Shown: positions 8,320 to 15,135 of the stretch, one piece after another
Layout: every line of letters begins with the position of its first letter
Position numbering within the stretch: position 1 is the stretch's first letter
From: CAUVKI01 sp963552605
Lineage (GTDB): Bacteria > Bacillota > Clostridia > Tissierellales > Peptoniphilaceae
Assembly: GCA_963552605.1 (NCBI GenBank)
Contig: CAUVKI010000040.1
Coordinates: 1 to 19,637, forward strand
Length of the DNA: 19,637 nucleotides
Direction: 5' to 3'
Program-made: the position numbers and the translations under genes
The notes under the pieces: model-generated
The model's input: the letters and a program-made list of their open reading frames with translations, nothing else
Databases searched by the model: none
Told to the model about the DNA's origin: nothing

Positions 8320-8742
8320 TTAAATTACTCCGGCATCGGGAAAATCTTTTTTCAAATCCGCTATGGTAGTTTCAAAAGGAGTGCCGGGCGGATAGACATG
8401 GTCAAATCCCATTTCCACGAATCGCTGTTTGACTTCATCGAAATTTTGTTTTCCCACCACTATGTTTCCTCCCACAAAAAGCTTTATGCCGGAGAGCCCC
8501 GCCTCATCACACTTCTCCCTCAATCCTCGGCAGTCAAGCTCGCCCTGCCCGTATAAGGATGAAACACAAATAGCGTCCGCATTGGTTTCCACTGCGGCAT
8601 TGACAAAATCCTCCTGCGGCGACAACACTCCGATATTTGTCACCTCAAAACCCGCTTCCCTAAAGAGCGTGTCCATAATCTTGTTTCCGACTGCATGACA
8701 GTCCGAACCTATAACTCCTATTACCACTTTGATTTTTTCCAC
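8320..8742 (-). CDS. glmS: Glutamate mutase (methylaspartate mutase) sigma subunit, B12-binding
   Basis: GlmS is the small cobalamin-binding subunit of glutamate mutase. The DxHxxG motif is present as D14-C15-H16-A-V-G19; H16 would be the lower axial ligand of cobalt. Other B12-fold signatures are SSLYGQGELDC and the nucleotide-loop-binding FVGGN segment. At 140 residues it has the usual length. It is the first gene of the operon. GTG at 8742 is supported by a very strong AAGGAGGGGG site just upstream. No cobalamin riboswitch fits in the 84 bases between it and the thioesterase gene. Confidence 0.96.
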   Translation of the reverse strand: MEKIKVVIGVIGSDCHAVGNKIMDTLFREAGFEVTNIGVLSPQEDFVNAAVETNADAICVSSLYGQGELDCRGLREKCDEAGLSGIKLFVGGNIVVGKQNFDEVKQRFVEMGFDHVYPPGTPFETTIADLKKDFPDAGVI

Positions 8743-8775
8743 TTTTCCCCCTCCTTTTTTCGGAATTATTTATGG

Positions 8776-8815
8776 AAAAAAAATAAGAAATGCCGAAAAT
8801 CGTCATTTCTTATTT
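8776..8815 (-). terminator. Intrinsic terminator of the thioesterase gene, upstream of glmS
   Basis: The arms 8783-8793 (AATAAGAAATG) and 8805-8815 (CATTTCTTATT) form a perfect 11-bp stem with an 11-base loop. On the minus strand a run of nine T residues follows (8776-8784). It starts 11 bases after the thioesterase stop codon and separates that gene from the glm operon. Confidence 0.85.
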
Positions 8816-8826
8816 GCTTCAACTAT

Positions 8827-9246
8827 TCACTTAGGCAAAACAAAAAACGTGCCTACCAACTTAGCCAAAAGAATATTTCTGTCTCTGCCGTATAGACAGG
8901 CCTCGGCAATTATCGCTTTTTTGCCGCTGCTTAATACTTCGCCAACACAATAAAGCACACCTTCCTCTTTAAACGCGGGCCGCATAAAATGCACGGTGAG
9001 TTCGGATGTAACCATACACGATGTTGCGGGCATCCTGGTGAGTGCGGCATGTCCCGCCGCCGCATCCAAAAGAGATGTTATTATTCCCCCCTGCACTCTT
9101 CCCAAGCTCTGCAGGTGAGTATCAAAAATTTCCATATAAACTTCCACTCTGCCGTCCTCGACACTCGAAAGCCGCATTGGAATTATTTCATGAAACGGAG
9201 CTTTGGAGAAAGTGGAAACAACATTCTCATACTGAGACCTATCCAT
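8827..9246 (-). CDS. PaaI-type hotdog-fold thioesterase
   Basis: This 139-residue single hotdog-domain protein is of the PaaI/YbgC-like acyl-CoA thioesterase superfamily. The motif region reads HLQSLGRVQGGIITSLLDAA (44-63). It keeps the glycine pair G53-G54 and acidic D61, with Q52 where many members have the HGG histidine. Family members hydrolyse acyl-CoA thioesters as tetramers in the cytoplasm; the substrate here cannot be read. The ATG start has a clear GGAAGGAG site, and both a promoter and a terminator are visible, so it looks monocistronic. It lies in the same orientation just upstream of the glutamate mutase operon, but no functional link is evident. Confidence 0.85.
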   Translation of the reverse strand: MDRSQYENVVSTFSKAPFHEIIPMRLSSVEDGRVEVYMEIFDTHLQSLGRVQGGIITSLLDAAAGHAALTRMPATSCMVTSELTVHFMRPAFKEEGVLYCVGEVLSSGKKAIIAEACLYGRDRNILLAKLVGTFFVLPK

Positions 9247-9273
9247 AATAAACTCCTTCCTTTTATGTCACGC

Positions 9274-9302
9274 ATTATAGAAAAAAATTAAGGATTTGTA
9301 AA
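9274..9302 (-). promoter_or_regulatory. Promoter of the thioesterase gene
   Basis: On the minus strand TTTACA (9297-9302) and TATAAT (9274-9279) are separated by exactly 17 bases. The start site would lie about 20 bases before the ATG. Confidence 0.7.
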
Positions 9303-9365
9303 GTGAAAGTGCAAACTTTTTCTTTATGCGGATCGAATGATTTGACACTCACAATAATAAAAAAG

Positions 9366-9392
9366 AATGTCCCATAAATTCAGCAGGACATT
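9366..9392 (-). terminator. Orphan terminator-like hairpin
   Basis: AATGTCC (9366-9372) and GGACATT (9386-9392) form a 7-bp stem with a 13-base loop. On the minus strand it is followed by CTTTTTTATT. No minus-strand gene ends at it, so it may be left over from a lost gene, or protect the thioesterase promoter from upstream transcription. Confidence 0.45.
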
Positions 9393-9440
9393 GCCTAAGG
9401 TTTATTGGATTTCAATGCAAATTTCTTATGAAAAATGCGG

Positions 9441-9469
9441 TTGACTTTTATTTGTAAGAGGAGTATAAT
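9441..9469 (+). promoter_or_regulatory. Strong promoter for the secreted protein/lipoprotein pair
   Basis: TTGACT (9441-9446) and TATAAT (9464-9469) are separated by exactly 17 bases. The nearest downstream gene with a good ribosome binding site starts at 9737, so the transcript would carry a leader of about 260 bases. The stretch 9247-9736 holds no other long gene. Confidence 0.75.
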
Positions 9470-9530
9470 GAGGTTAAGTTAAAATTGAGTAGCAGATCAA
9501 GAACAAAGTGACAAATATGTATACGAAGAG

Positions 9531-9652
9531 AGGTATAAAAGCGGCGATTGGCTGAAAATTTTCTCGGTGCGGGTTCTTATGTTTGAAGGGTTTATATAAA
9601 ATGGAGGTAGTAAAATGACATATATAAATCCAAGCAGGTATAAAAACGGCGA
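9531..9652 (+). repeat. Short direct repeat in the leader
   Basis: Two copies of a 17-base sequence, AGGTATAAAAGCGGCGA (9531-9547) and AGGTATAAAAACGGCGA (9636-9652), differ at one base and are 105 bases apart. Both can be read as a peptide RYK-(S/N)-GD. The first copy lies in an open frame without a visible start codon; the second lies in the 28-codon ORF. A decayed duplicated coding segment is one explanation. Confidence 0.6.
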
Positions 9653-9701
9653 CACAGCAAGGCTTTTGGGAAAATTCTCAAAAGCCGAAAAACAGGGTTG
9701 A
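9615..9701 (+). CDS. Possible 28-residue leader peptide or gene remnant
   Basis: An ATG at 9615, preceded by TGGAGGTAG at 9602-9610, opens a 28-codon frame (MTYINPSRYKNGDTARLLGK and eight more residues). It ends at TGA 9699-9701, in the leader of the secreted-protein gene. The frame runs through a strong hairpin, so its translation could affect leader folding. I recognise no family. It may be a genuine small peptide, a translated leader, or the degenerate start of a lost gene. Confidence 0.35.
   Translation: MTYINPSRYKNGDTARLLGKFSKAEKQG
9661..9686 (+). promoter_or_regulatory. Near-perfect leader hairpin
   Basis: The 26 bases 9661-9686 fold back on themselves (GGCTTTTG with CAAAAGCC, continuing inward through a G-T pair and GAA/TTC). 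A T-run lies at 9714-9721, too far away for a classical terminator, but both sit just before the AAGGAGG at 9724-9730. An attenuation or translation-control role is possible but unproven. Confidence 0.45.
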
Positions 9702-9736
9702 ATGTCGTTATAGTTTTTTTTGTAAGGAGGATGAAG

Positions 9737-10759
9737 ATGAATAGAAGGTTAGCTTTGTTGTTGATCATTGTATTTATGGTCTCGGTGTTTGCTTCGACGT
9801 CATTTGCCGTTTCAGGGTCTTCAGATGAGTGGAGCAAGTGGTACAACTCTTTAAGTAAAGAGCAGCAAAATCTGGTGAATTACGATCCTACCGGTAAATT
9901 TCAGCCCCCAAATTTATCACTCAAGGATAGGCAAGATTTAGTGAATTATGCTAATCAATCACCCATTCCCAATAAGATGTTTCCGTATGCTGTTGCGGTA
10001 TATGACAAAAACCTGAATATGCACGTATTTCACTGCAAAGAACATAAGCCCGATCCGAACCTTTCAAAGATAAATCGAAATTTACCGACCAATTATCAGG
10101 ATCGTAAGAGTAGAGAAGAAGAAGATCGCCTTATTTCCGAGTTTGATAAAAAAGATTACCCCCGTTTCTATCGCGTGGAGCAATATTTTCCGGATCCGAA
10201 CACAATAGTGGTTTATGGAACTGATGGATTGATGAATCATTTTTATGCCATTACTGAAGAAAAACTTCAGGAATATCTTTCTGAAGAAGATATCTCAAGC
10301 ATAAGAGACAAGGTCTATATAGATCCTGTTAAAAGAAAAAGAGATTCTACCGGAACAGTGAAATCGTATTGGTCGTATTATAATCCCCTTCCGAGGGGTA
10401 CGCATTTGCCGGTAGGTATTTATCAGGTGAGTGGCGGTGTGATAAGGATAGAGCCTCACTTTATAATAGGAGAGGGACGATTGACCACTTTTACCGATCC
10501 CATAGGAGAAAATGGACCGAATGATCCCAACAGGCAGGGTGACTGCGCTACAAAGGGTGAATATGATAATGCGCCGTATCATCAACAGATTAAAGTTCGA
10601 AATTTAGATAATGACATGTATGATTATTTGAGAAAAAATGATAATGGAAAGCTTCCTAATGCGGTGTTGGATGTTTATAAGTGGGAAGGAGTTTTCCTAG
10701 GAGAAATTTGGAACTATAATTTTTCCTTTGAGCACGGGAGATATTACTATGCTTTTTAG
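9737..10759 (+). CDS. Secreted protein of unknown function
   Basis: This 340-residue protein begins with a clear Sec signal peptide: basic MNRR, a hydrophobic core LALLLIIVFMVSVF and a likely cleavage site after STSFA. No lipobox, wall-sorting motif or further membrane segment is seen, so it should be released or held outside the membrane. The mature part is rich in Tyr, Asn, Asp and Pro and has several aromatic clusters (YWSYYNPLPRG, GRYYYAF at the end). It contains only two or three scattered cysteines. I do not recognise the family. ATG 9737 was chosen because AAGGAGG lies six bases upstream; ATG 9731 abuts that site and TTG 9698 lacks one. The end overlaps the lipoprotein gene by 11 bases. 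Confidence 0.8.
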   Translation: MNRRLALLLIIVFMVSVFASTSFAVSGSSDEWSKWYNSLSKEQQNLVNYDPTGKFQPPNLSLKDRQDLVNYANQSPIPNKMFPYAVAVYDKNLNMHVFHCKEHKPDPNLSKINRNLPTNYQDRKSREEEDRLISEFDKKDYPRFYRVEQYFPDPNTIVVYGTDGLMNHFYAITEEKLQEYLSEEDISSIRDKVYIDPVKRKRDSTGTVKSYWSYYNPLPRGTHLPVGIYQVSGGVIRIEPHFIIGEGRLTTFTDPIGENGPNDPNRQGDCATKGEYDNAPYHQQIKVRNLDNDMYDYLRKNDNGKLPNAVLDVYKWEGVFLGEIWNYNFSFEHGRYYYAF

Positions 10760-11774
10760 TGTGAGAGCAGTAAGGGTTTTAAAAACCCTTGCTGCTTTTA
10801 TGCTTTGCTTATTCTTAATGAGCTGTGCTGAAAAGGAAATAAAAGTTGGAGATTATATCTCAATCACCGCTACCGGCAAAACCCGAAATGAAAAAGGAGA
10901 TTTGACCGTCTCATTGTATGCTTACGATATAAAAACAGACAATGCGCAAAAGATAATTGACTTCCCCTACACAGCACAATATTCTCTGGGTGCCGTGGAT
11001 CTGTATGATAATGCCGCATATTGTGCCAAAGGCATTACCATAGGGGAGAGGACATTTGATCAACTTTTCAGATACGATCTTGAGACAAAAACTGAGGAGC
11101 AGATAACAGATAATTTATTTGCCATAAATTATATTATCCCCATAAAGGATAGAATATTATTTGTGGCATGCAAAAAAGGGGAAAGAAATTTATGCCTCGG
11201 TTCTTATGATAAGAGAACCAAATCTATAAGGTACTGGGGGGATGACAAAGACACCAATATTGAAAATATATGTGTAGATCAGAATACAAAAAAGATATAT
11301 GTAGTTACTTATTCTGAAAAAGAAGACAATTATAATTTTGCACATCACACCAGTGGTGATGATTTTATCATAGCAGATCATCATGTTCGAGAGATAGATT
11401 TTGATTTGGAAGAGGAGAGGGAGCTTTTTTCATTATCAAATAAATTTTTGAGAATGCTGGTGATAAACGGAAAAAAGCTGCTGGCTATATATGACGAAAA
11501 ATACTGTGATGATGTCAATCCCTCAAAATGCATATACTTTGATCTTGAGGCAAACAGCAAAGAGAATTTTGTCTTGCCCGACCACAGAGTGCAAAAAGGA
11601 GATGCTGCGTTTTCAAGAGATGGAAAAGAACTTTATATGCTTACAACCTTTCCTGAAGATGATGGAAGATCTCTTTACAGATACAACATTGAAGATAAAT
11701 CCTACAATCTGATGTTCAGACCCGTGGGAGGATTTATAAATAACTGCCAGCTTATCCGAAGTGCTGATGATTAA
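10749..11774 (+). CDS. Lipoprotein with beta-propeller-like repeats, unknown function
   Basis: This 341-residue protein starts at ATG 10749, inside the end of the upstream gene, with GGGAG nine bases before it. The N-terminus is a lipoprotein signal peptide with lipobox LMSC (LCLFLMSCAEKE), so it should be anchored to the outer face of the membrane. The mature part has repeated segments such as SLYAYDIKTDNAQKI, LFRYDLETKTEEQI, YFDLEANSKENF and LYRYNIEDKSYNL. These resemble TolB/WD40-like propeller blades (pattern reading, not a domain search). Overlap and a shared terminator make it the partner of the secreted protein. A sensor, binding or protective role is possible; none is proven. Confidence 0.82.
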   Translation: MLFSVRAVRVLKTLAAFMLCLFLMSCAEKEIKVGDYISITATGKTRNEKGDLTVSLYAYDIKTDNAQKIIDFPYTAQYSLGAVDLYDNAAYCAKGITIGERTFDQLFRYDLETKTEEQITDNLFAINYIIPIKDRILFVACKKGERNLCLGSYDKRTKSIRYWGDDKDTNIENICVDQNTKKIYVVTYSEKEDNYNFAHHTSGDDFIIADHHVREIDFDLEEERELFSLSNKFLRMLVINGKKLLAIYDEKYCDDVNPSKCIYFDLEANSKENFVLPDHRVQKGDAAFSRDGKELYMLTTFPEDDGRSLYRYNIEDKSYNLMFRPVGGFINNCQLIRSADD

Positions 11775-11818
11775 AAAAAGCACCTTAAATTACTAATAAA
11801 AATTTAAGGTGCTTTTTT
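11774..11818. terminator. Bidirectional terminator between convergent genes
   Basis: Perfect 18-bp inverted repeat: AAAAAAGCACCTTAAATT at 11774-11791 and its complement at 11801-11818, with a 9-base loop. Each strand ends in a T-run. It serves the lipoprotein gene on the + strand and the third BspA-like gene on the - strand. Confidence 0.92.
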
Positions 11819-11824
11819 AGTTTA

Positions 11825-13384
11825 TTACTCCACACGGAACTTAAAAATTATGTCCTTTTTGAGTTTTGCACTATCCTTTCCCCGTATGTCTTTTTTGATG
11901 ACGAGGTAATAGTCTTTATTCTTTTCAAATGCTGCGTTATTTACAAAGCGTACTTTCACTGCGTCGATAAGGGTCGGCTCGATACCTTTGAATATAGTTC
12001 CCTCTGCATCTCGGATAAAAAAGTTCTCGGCATTCACTGTGGACGAATCCAAAGCTCCGCTGAAAGTCACCGTCCAAGAATATTTCGGATCGAAAATTAT
12101 TTTTTCCCCAAAGAGCTCCTCTTTATTGTTCTGTTTTGATCCTTTTCGGAGAACATTCACGCCATAATCAAAGGCATACGGACCCACCTCGCACCCCTCC
12201 GGTACTTTTACTTTTGTAAATTGGTTATAGTTAAATGCCTCATCTTCAATTTTTTGCAAACTGTCCGGAAATTCCACCTGCTTCAAGTGATTAGAAAAAA
12301 ATGCCTTCAATCGTATGATTCTCAAGTTCTTTGGAAACTCCACATGAGTTAATCGATTTTCACTAAATACATATCCACTGATAGTGTCCAGTCCCTCCGG
12401 AAGCTTCACCTCGGTCAATAGGTTTCTGTTAAATGCTCCCATCCAGATTTCGGTCAATCCCTCCGGGAACTCCACATGAGTCAATTGATTAGCAGAAAAT
12501 GCGTACATTGCTATTTTTTCCAAGTTTTTCGGAAGCTTCAATTTAGTCAATTTATTGTTATGAAATGCAGACTCTCCGATGAATGTCACCCCATCCGGAA
12601 ATTTCACGCTCCTAATCCCATAGATATTATTCCTACCCCAAAGACCATCCCATTCATAAAATGCGTGATCTGCAATCCTCCGTACAGGTATTCCATCAAT
12701 CTCCGCAGGAATCACAACATCTTTCGGTCCGTCCAAGGAATATTTGATAATCGTTCCCGTAGCTCCATCAAAGGTAAAGAAACGATCTCCCGGTTTCTTA
12801 CCTCCCTCCGGGTGGATAATATTCACGCCGGGATCAAAGGCTTTCGGATCTACCTCACAGCTTTTCATAACTTCGACCTCCGTCAATTTATTCTCTCGAA
12901 ATGCCCACTCCGCGATACTCTGCAAATTTTCCGAAAACTGCACGCAATTCAGCTTATTATAGTAAAATGCGGCATAGCCTATCGTAGTTAAACCCTCCGG
13001 AAACTCCGCATGAGTCAATTGGTTCGAAGTAAATGCATATTCTCCAATTGAGGTCAATCCCTCCGAAAACTCCACCTCGGTCAATTGATTTTCATAAAAT
13101 GCGTGTCCTCCGATGGTAGTTAATCCCTCCGGAAATTTCACTCCTGTCAATCCATTTTTAGCAAACGCCGAATCTCCGATGCGACGTACCGCAACGCCGT
13201 TAATCTCTGAAGGGATCACGACATCTTTCGGTCCGTCCGAAGAATACTTGATAATCGTTCCCGTGGCAGCATCAAACTCAAAAAACTTTGCGTCCGTCAC
13301 CTCTCCCTCCGCTCTTGCCGAAAAACCGAATACCCCCAAGCACAGAGCGAGCAAAACAAACAACAACATCAATTTCTTTTTCAA
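11825..13384 (-). CDS. BspA-like leucine-rich repeat surface protein (paralogue 1, two repeat modules)
   Basis: This 519-residue secreted protein has a signal peptide (MKKKLMLLFVLLALCLGVFG, cut after ARA). It has two LRR_5 (BspA/Treponema type) modules, then a C-terminal SbsA-type Ig-like domain (about 430-519). Each module has a cap (GPKDVVIP) and 22-residue repeats: four at 79-166 and six at 257-388. The repeat consensus is LTxVxFPEGLTTIGxxAFxxNQ. BspA relatives bind host proteins or other bacteria. No LPXTG, SLH or cell-wall-binding motif is seen, so attachment is unclear. Start: TTG 13384, about ten bases after AAAGGAG. The nearby ATG is out of frame, and the same TTGAAAAAG is present in both paralogues. 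It follows paralogue 2 by 21 bases without a terminator, so the two are probably cotranscribed. Confidence 0.9.
   Translation of the reverse strand: MKKKLMLLFVLLALCLGVFGFSARAEGEVTDAKFFEFDAATGTIIKYSSDGPKDVVIPSEINGVAVRRIGDSAFAKNGLTGVKFPEGLTTIGGHAFYENQLTEVEFSEGLTSIGEYAFTSNQLTHAEFPEGLTTIGYAAFYYNKLNCVQFSENLQSIAEWAFRENKLTEVEVMKSCEVDPKAFDPGVNIIHPEGGKKPGDRFFTFDGATGTIIKYSLDGPKDVVIPAEIDGIPVRRIADHAFYEWDGLWGRNNIYGIRSVKFPDGVTFIGESAFHNNKLTKLKLPKNLEKIAMYAFSANQLTHVEFPEGLTEIWMGAFNRNLLTEVKLPEGLDTISGYVFSENRLTHVEFPKNLRIIRLKAFFSNHLKQVEFPDSLQKIEDEAFNYNQFTKVKVPEGCEVGPYAFDYGVNVLRKGSKQNNKEELFGEKIIFDPKYSWTVTFSGALDSSTVNAENFFIRDAEGTIFKGIEPTLIDAVKVRFVNNAAFEKNKDYYLVIKKDIRGKDSAKLKKDIIFKFRVE
12221..12616 (-). repeat. Second LRR array of paralogue 1 (six 66-bp units)
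   Basis: Six tandem 22-codon units encode residues 257-388. The unit is imperfect at DNA level (GTCAATT-type anchors recur every 66 bases). The array is preceded by a second copy of the N-terminal cap and followed by an EGCEVGPYAFD cap. Confidence 0.85.
12887..13150 (-). repeat. First LRR array of paralogue 1 (four 66-bp units)
   Basis: Four tandem 22-codon units encode residues 79-166, followed by a cap (KSCEVDPKAFD) like the one closing the second array. The whole cap-repeat-cap module is therefore duplicated within this gene. Confidence 0.85.
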
Positions 13385-13405
13385 TTTTCATCTTCTCCTT
13401 TCTCT

Positions 13406-15016
13406 CTAATATTCCACACGGAACTTAAAAATTATGTCATTTTTAAGTTTTGCATTGTCCTTTCCTCGTATGTCTTTTTTAATGATGAGATAATAGTCCT
13501 TATTCTTTTCAAATACCCTGCGACTTACAAAGCGCACTTTCACTTCCTCGATAAGGGTGGGTTCAATGCCTTCCAAGATATTTCCCTCTGCATCTTGGAT
13601 AAAGAAATTTTGTGGATTCACACTTGACGACTCCAAAGTTCTGTCAAAAGTCACCGTCCAAGGATGTTTCGGATCTGAAATCACCTTTTCCCCGAAGAAC
13701 TCCCCTTTGGGAATCTGTTTTGACCCTCGGCGAATAACTTTCACGCGCCAATTAAAAGCGCTCTGTTGAATCTCACACTTTTCCGGCACTTCCACTTCTT
13801 CCAATTTGTTCTGCATAAATGCAAATTTTCCTATGACACTCAATCCTTCCGGAAATTTCACCTGAATAAGTTGATTGTCATAAAATGCGTAGTCTTCAAT
13901 GGCGGTCAGACTCTTCGGAAACTCCACCTCAGTAAGTTGATTTTCACAAAATGAATATCCCCCGATAGTAGTCAATCCCTCCGAAAACTCCACCTTAGTC
14001 AATTTATTCTTTTGAAATGCTATATCTCCGATTGCAGTCAAACTTTTCGGAAGCTTAAGCTGAGTTAATTGGTTTCTAAAGAACGCCTTCTTTCCGATGG
14101 CGGTCAACCCCTCCGAAAACTCCACATCAGTCAATTTATTGTGTTCAAATGCCGAATCTCCTATGGCAGTCAAACCTTTCGGAAACTTCGCCTCCGTCAA
14201 TTGATTTTTATAAAATGCCGAGTTTCCGATAACACTCAAACTCTTCGGAAACTGCACCTGCGCCAATCCGTTATAAGCAAATGCCTGATAGCCTATACTT
14301 GTAAGCCCTTCCGGAAACTTAACCTCTGTCAATTTATTCTTCTTAAACGCCCCCTCTTCGACGGTGGTCAAATTTTTCGGAAGCTGCACATCGGTCAATT
14401 GATTTTTCTCAAATGCATAGCTTTCTACGGTGGTTAAGGTTTCAGGAAACTCCACCTGCTTCAGTTGATTTACGGAAAATGCCTTGCTTTTGATAGTGGT
14501 CAAATTCTTCGGTAACTTTACATACTCCAATCTGTTATTAGCAAATATATCTTCTTCGATGGTGGTTAAAACTTCCGGAAGCTCCACCTGAGTCAGTTGA
14601 TTATTTGCAAATGCCCCTTTTCCTATGATCTCCAACCCTTTCGGAAACTGCACCGAAGTCAATTGATTTCCATAAAGCGCCCAGTCTCCGATGGTAATCA
14701 ATCCCTCCGGAAATTTCACGCTCCGAATCTCATAAAGATTTTTATGCGAATTGAAATCCGTTTCATAAAACGCATTTCTCCCGATGTGTCGTACCAAAAC
14801 TCCGCCAATCTCCGCAGGGATAACGACATCTTTCGGTCCTTCCGGAGAATATTTGGTAATCATTCCCGTAGCGGCATCAAATTCAAAATATTTTGCGTCC
14901 GTCCACTCGGATTTAGGCGGATAGGAATAAGACGCTTCCTCCGCTCTTGTCGAAAAACCGAACACTGCGAAACACAGTGTAAACAGCACCGACAATAAAA
15001 CCCATTTCTTTTTCAA
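13406..15016 (-). CDS. BspA-like leucine-rich repeat surface protein (paralogue 2)
   Basis: This 536-residue secreted protein has a signal peptide (MKKKWVLLSVLFTLCFAVFG, cut after TRA) and a short linker YSYPPKSEW. An N-terminal cap follows, then fourteen 22-residue LRR_5 repeats, a cap (EKCEIQQSAF) and a C-terminal SbsA-type Ig-like domain (DRTLESSSVN to the end). An extracellular adhesive or binding role is inferred from the BspA family. TTG 15016 was chosen: it lies eight bases after GGAGG and matches the start used by paralogue 1. ATG 15022 is only two bases from GGAGG but is the alternative. It has its own promoter and reads into paralogue 1. Confidence 0.9.
   Translation of the reverse strand: MKKKWVLLSVLFTLCFAVFGFSTRAEEASYSYPPKSEWTDAKYFEFDAATGMITKYSPEGPKDVVIPAEIGGVLVRHIGRNAFYETDFNSHKNLYEIRSVKFPEGLITIGDWALYGNQLTSVQFPKGLEIIGKGAFANNQLTQVELPEVLTTIEEDIFANNRLEYVKLPKNLTTIKSKAFSVNQLKQVEFPETLTTVESYAFEKNQLTDVQLPKNLTTVEEGAFKKNKLTEVKFPEGLTSIGYQAFAYNGLAQVQFPKSLSVIGNSAFYKNQLTEAKFPKGLTAIGDSAFEHNKLTDVEFSEGLTAIGKKAFFRNQLTQLKLPKSLTAIGDIAFQKNKLTKVEFSEGLTTIGGYSFCENQLTEVEFPKSLTAIEDYAFYDNQLIQVKFPEGLSVIGKFAFMQNKLEEVEVPEKCEIQQSAFNWRVKVIRRGSKQIPKGEFFGEKVISDPKHPWTVTFDRTLESSSVNPQNFFIQDAEGNILEGIEPTLIEEVKVRFVSRRVFEKNKDYYLIIKKDIRGKDNAKLKNDIIFKFRVEY
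13805..14728 (-). repeat. LRR array of paralogue 2 (fourteen 66-bp units)
   Basis: Fourteen in-phase 22-codon units run from IRSVKFPEG to the unit ending FAFMQNK without a break. This is the longest array of the three paralogues. Confidence 0.88.
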
Positions 15017-15050
15017 TTTCATTTCCTCCTTTGATTTTCTTTTCTCATAA

Positions 15051-15080
15051 ATTATATTCCTTTTTCTCACCGATCGTCAA
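15051..15080 (-). promoter_or_regulatory. Promoter of BspA-like paralogue 2
   Basis: On the minus strand TTGACG (15075-15080) and TATAAT (15051-15056) are separated by 18 bases. The same arrangement and nearly the same flanks lie before paralogue 3, which supports a conserved promoter. Confidence 0.75.
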
Positions 15081-15101
15081 AGAATTTTTCTATAATTATA
15101 T

Positions 15102-15128
15102 AAAAAAAAGAGCTGTCGATAACAGCTC
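15102..15128 (-). terminator. Terminator of BspA-like paralogue 3
   Basis: On the minus strand GAGCTGT (15122-15128) and ACAGCTC (15110-15116) form a 7-bp stem with a 5-base loop. Eight T residues follow. It starts 8 bases after the paralogue 3 stop and isolates that gene from paralogue 2. Confidence 0.85.
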
Positions 15129-15135
15129 CCCTTTA

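Noticed and set aside
9698..9736. TTG 9698 as start of the secreted protein
   Set aside because: It would put extra residues before a complete signal peptide and has no ribosome binding site, while ATG 9737 has AAGGAGG at ideal distance.
10728..10748. TTG 10728 as start of the lipoprotein
   Set aside because: It lacks a ribosome binding site and would extend the signal peptide; ATG 10749 has GGGAG upstream and gives a normal lipoprotein leader.
12476..12991. Long open frames on the + strand opposite the BspA-like genes (up to 171 codons)
   Set aside because: They mirror the repeat structure of the opposite strand, have no ribosome binding site and encode no recognisable protein. Similar antisense frames occur over all three paralogues.
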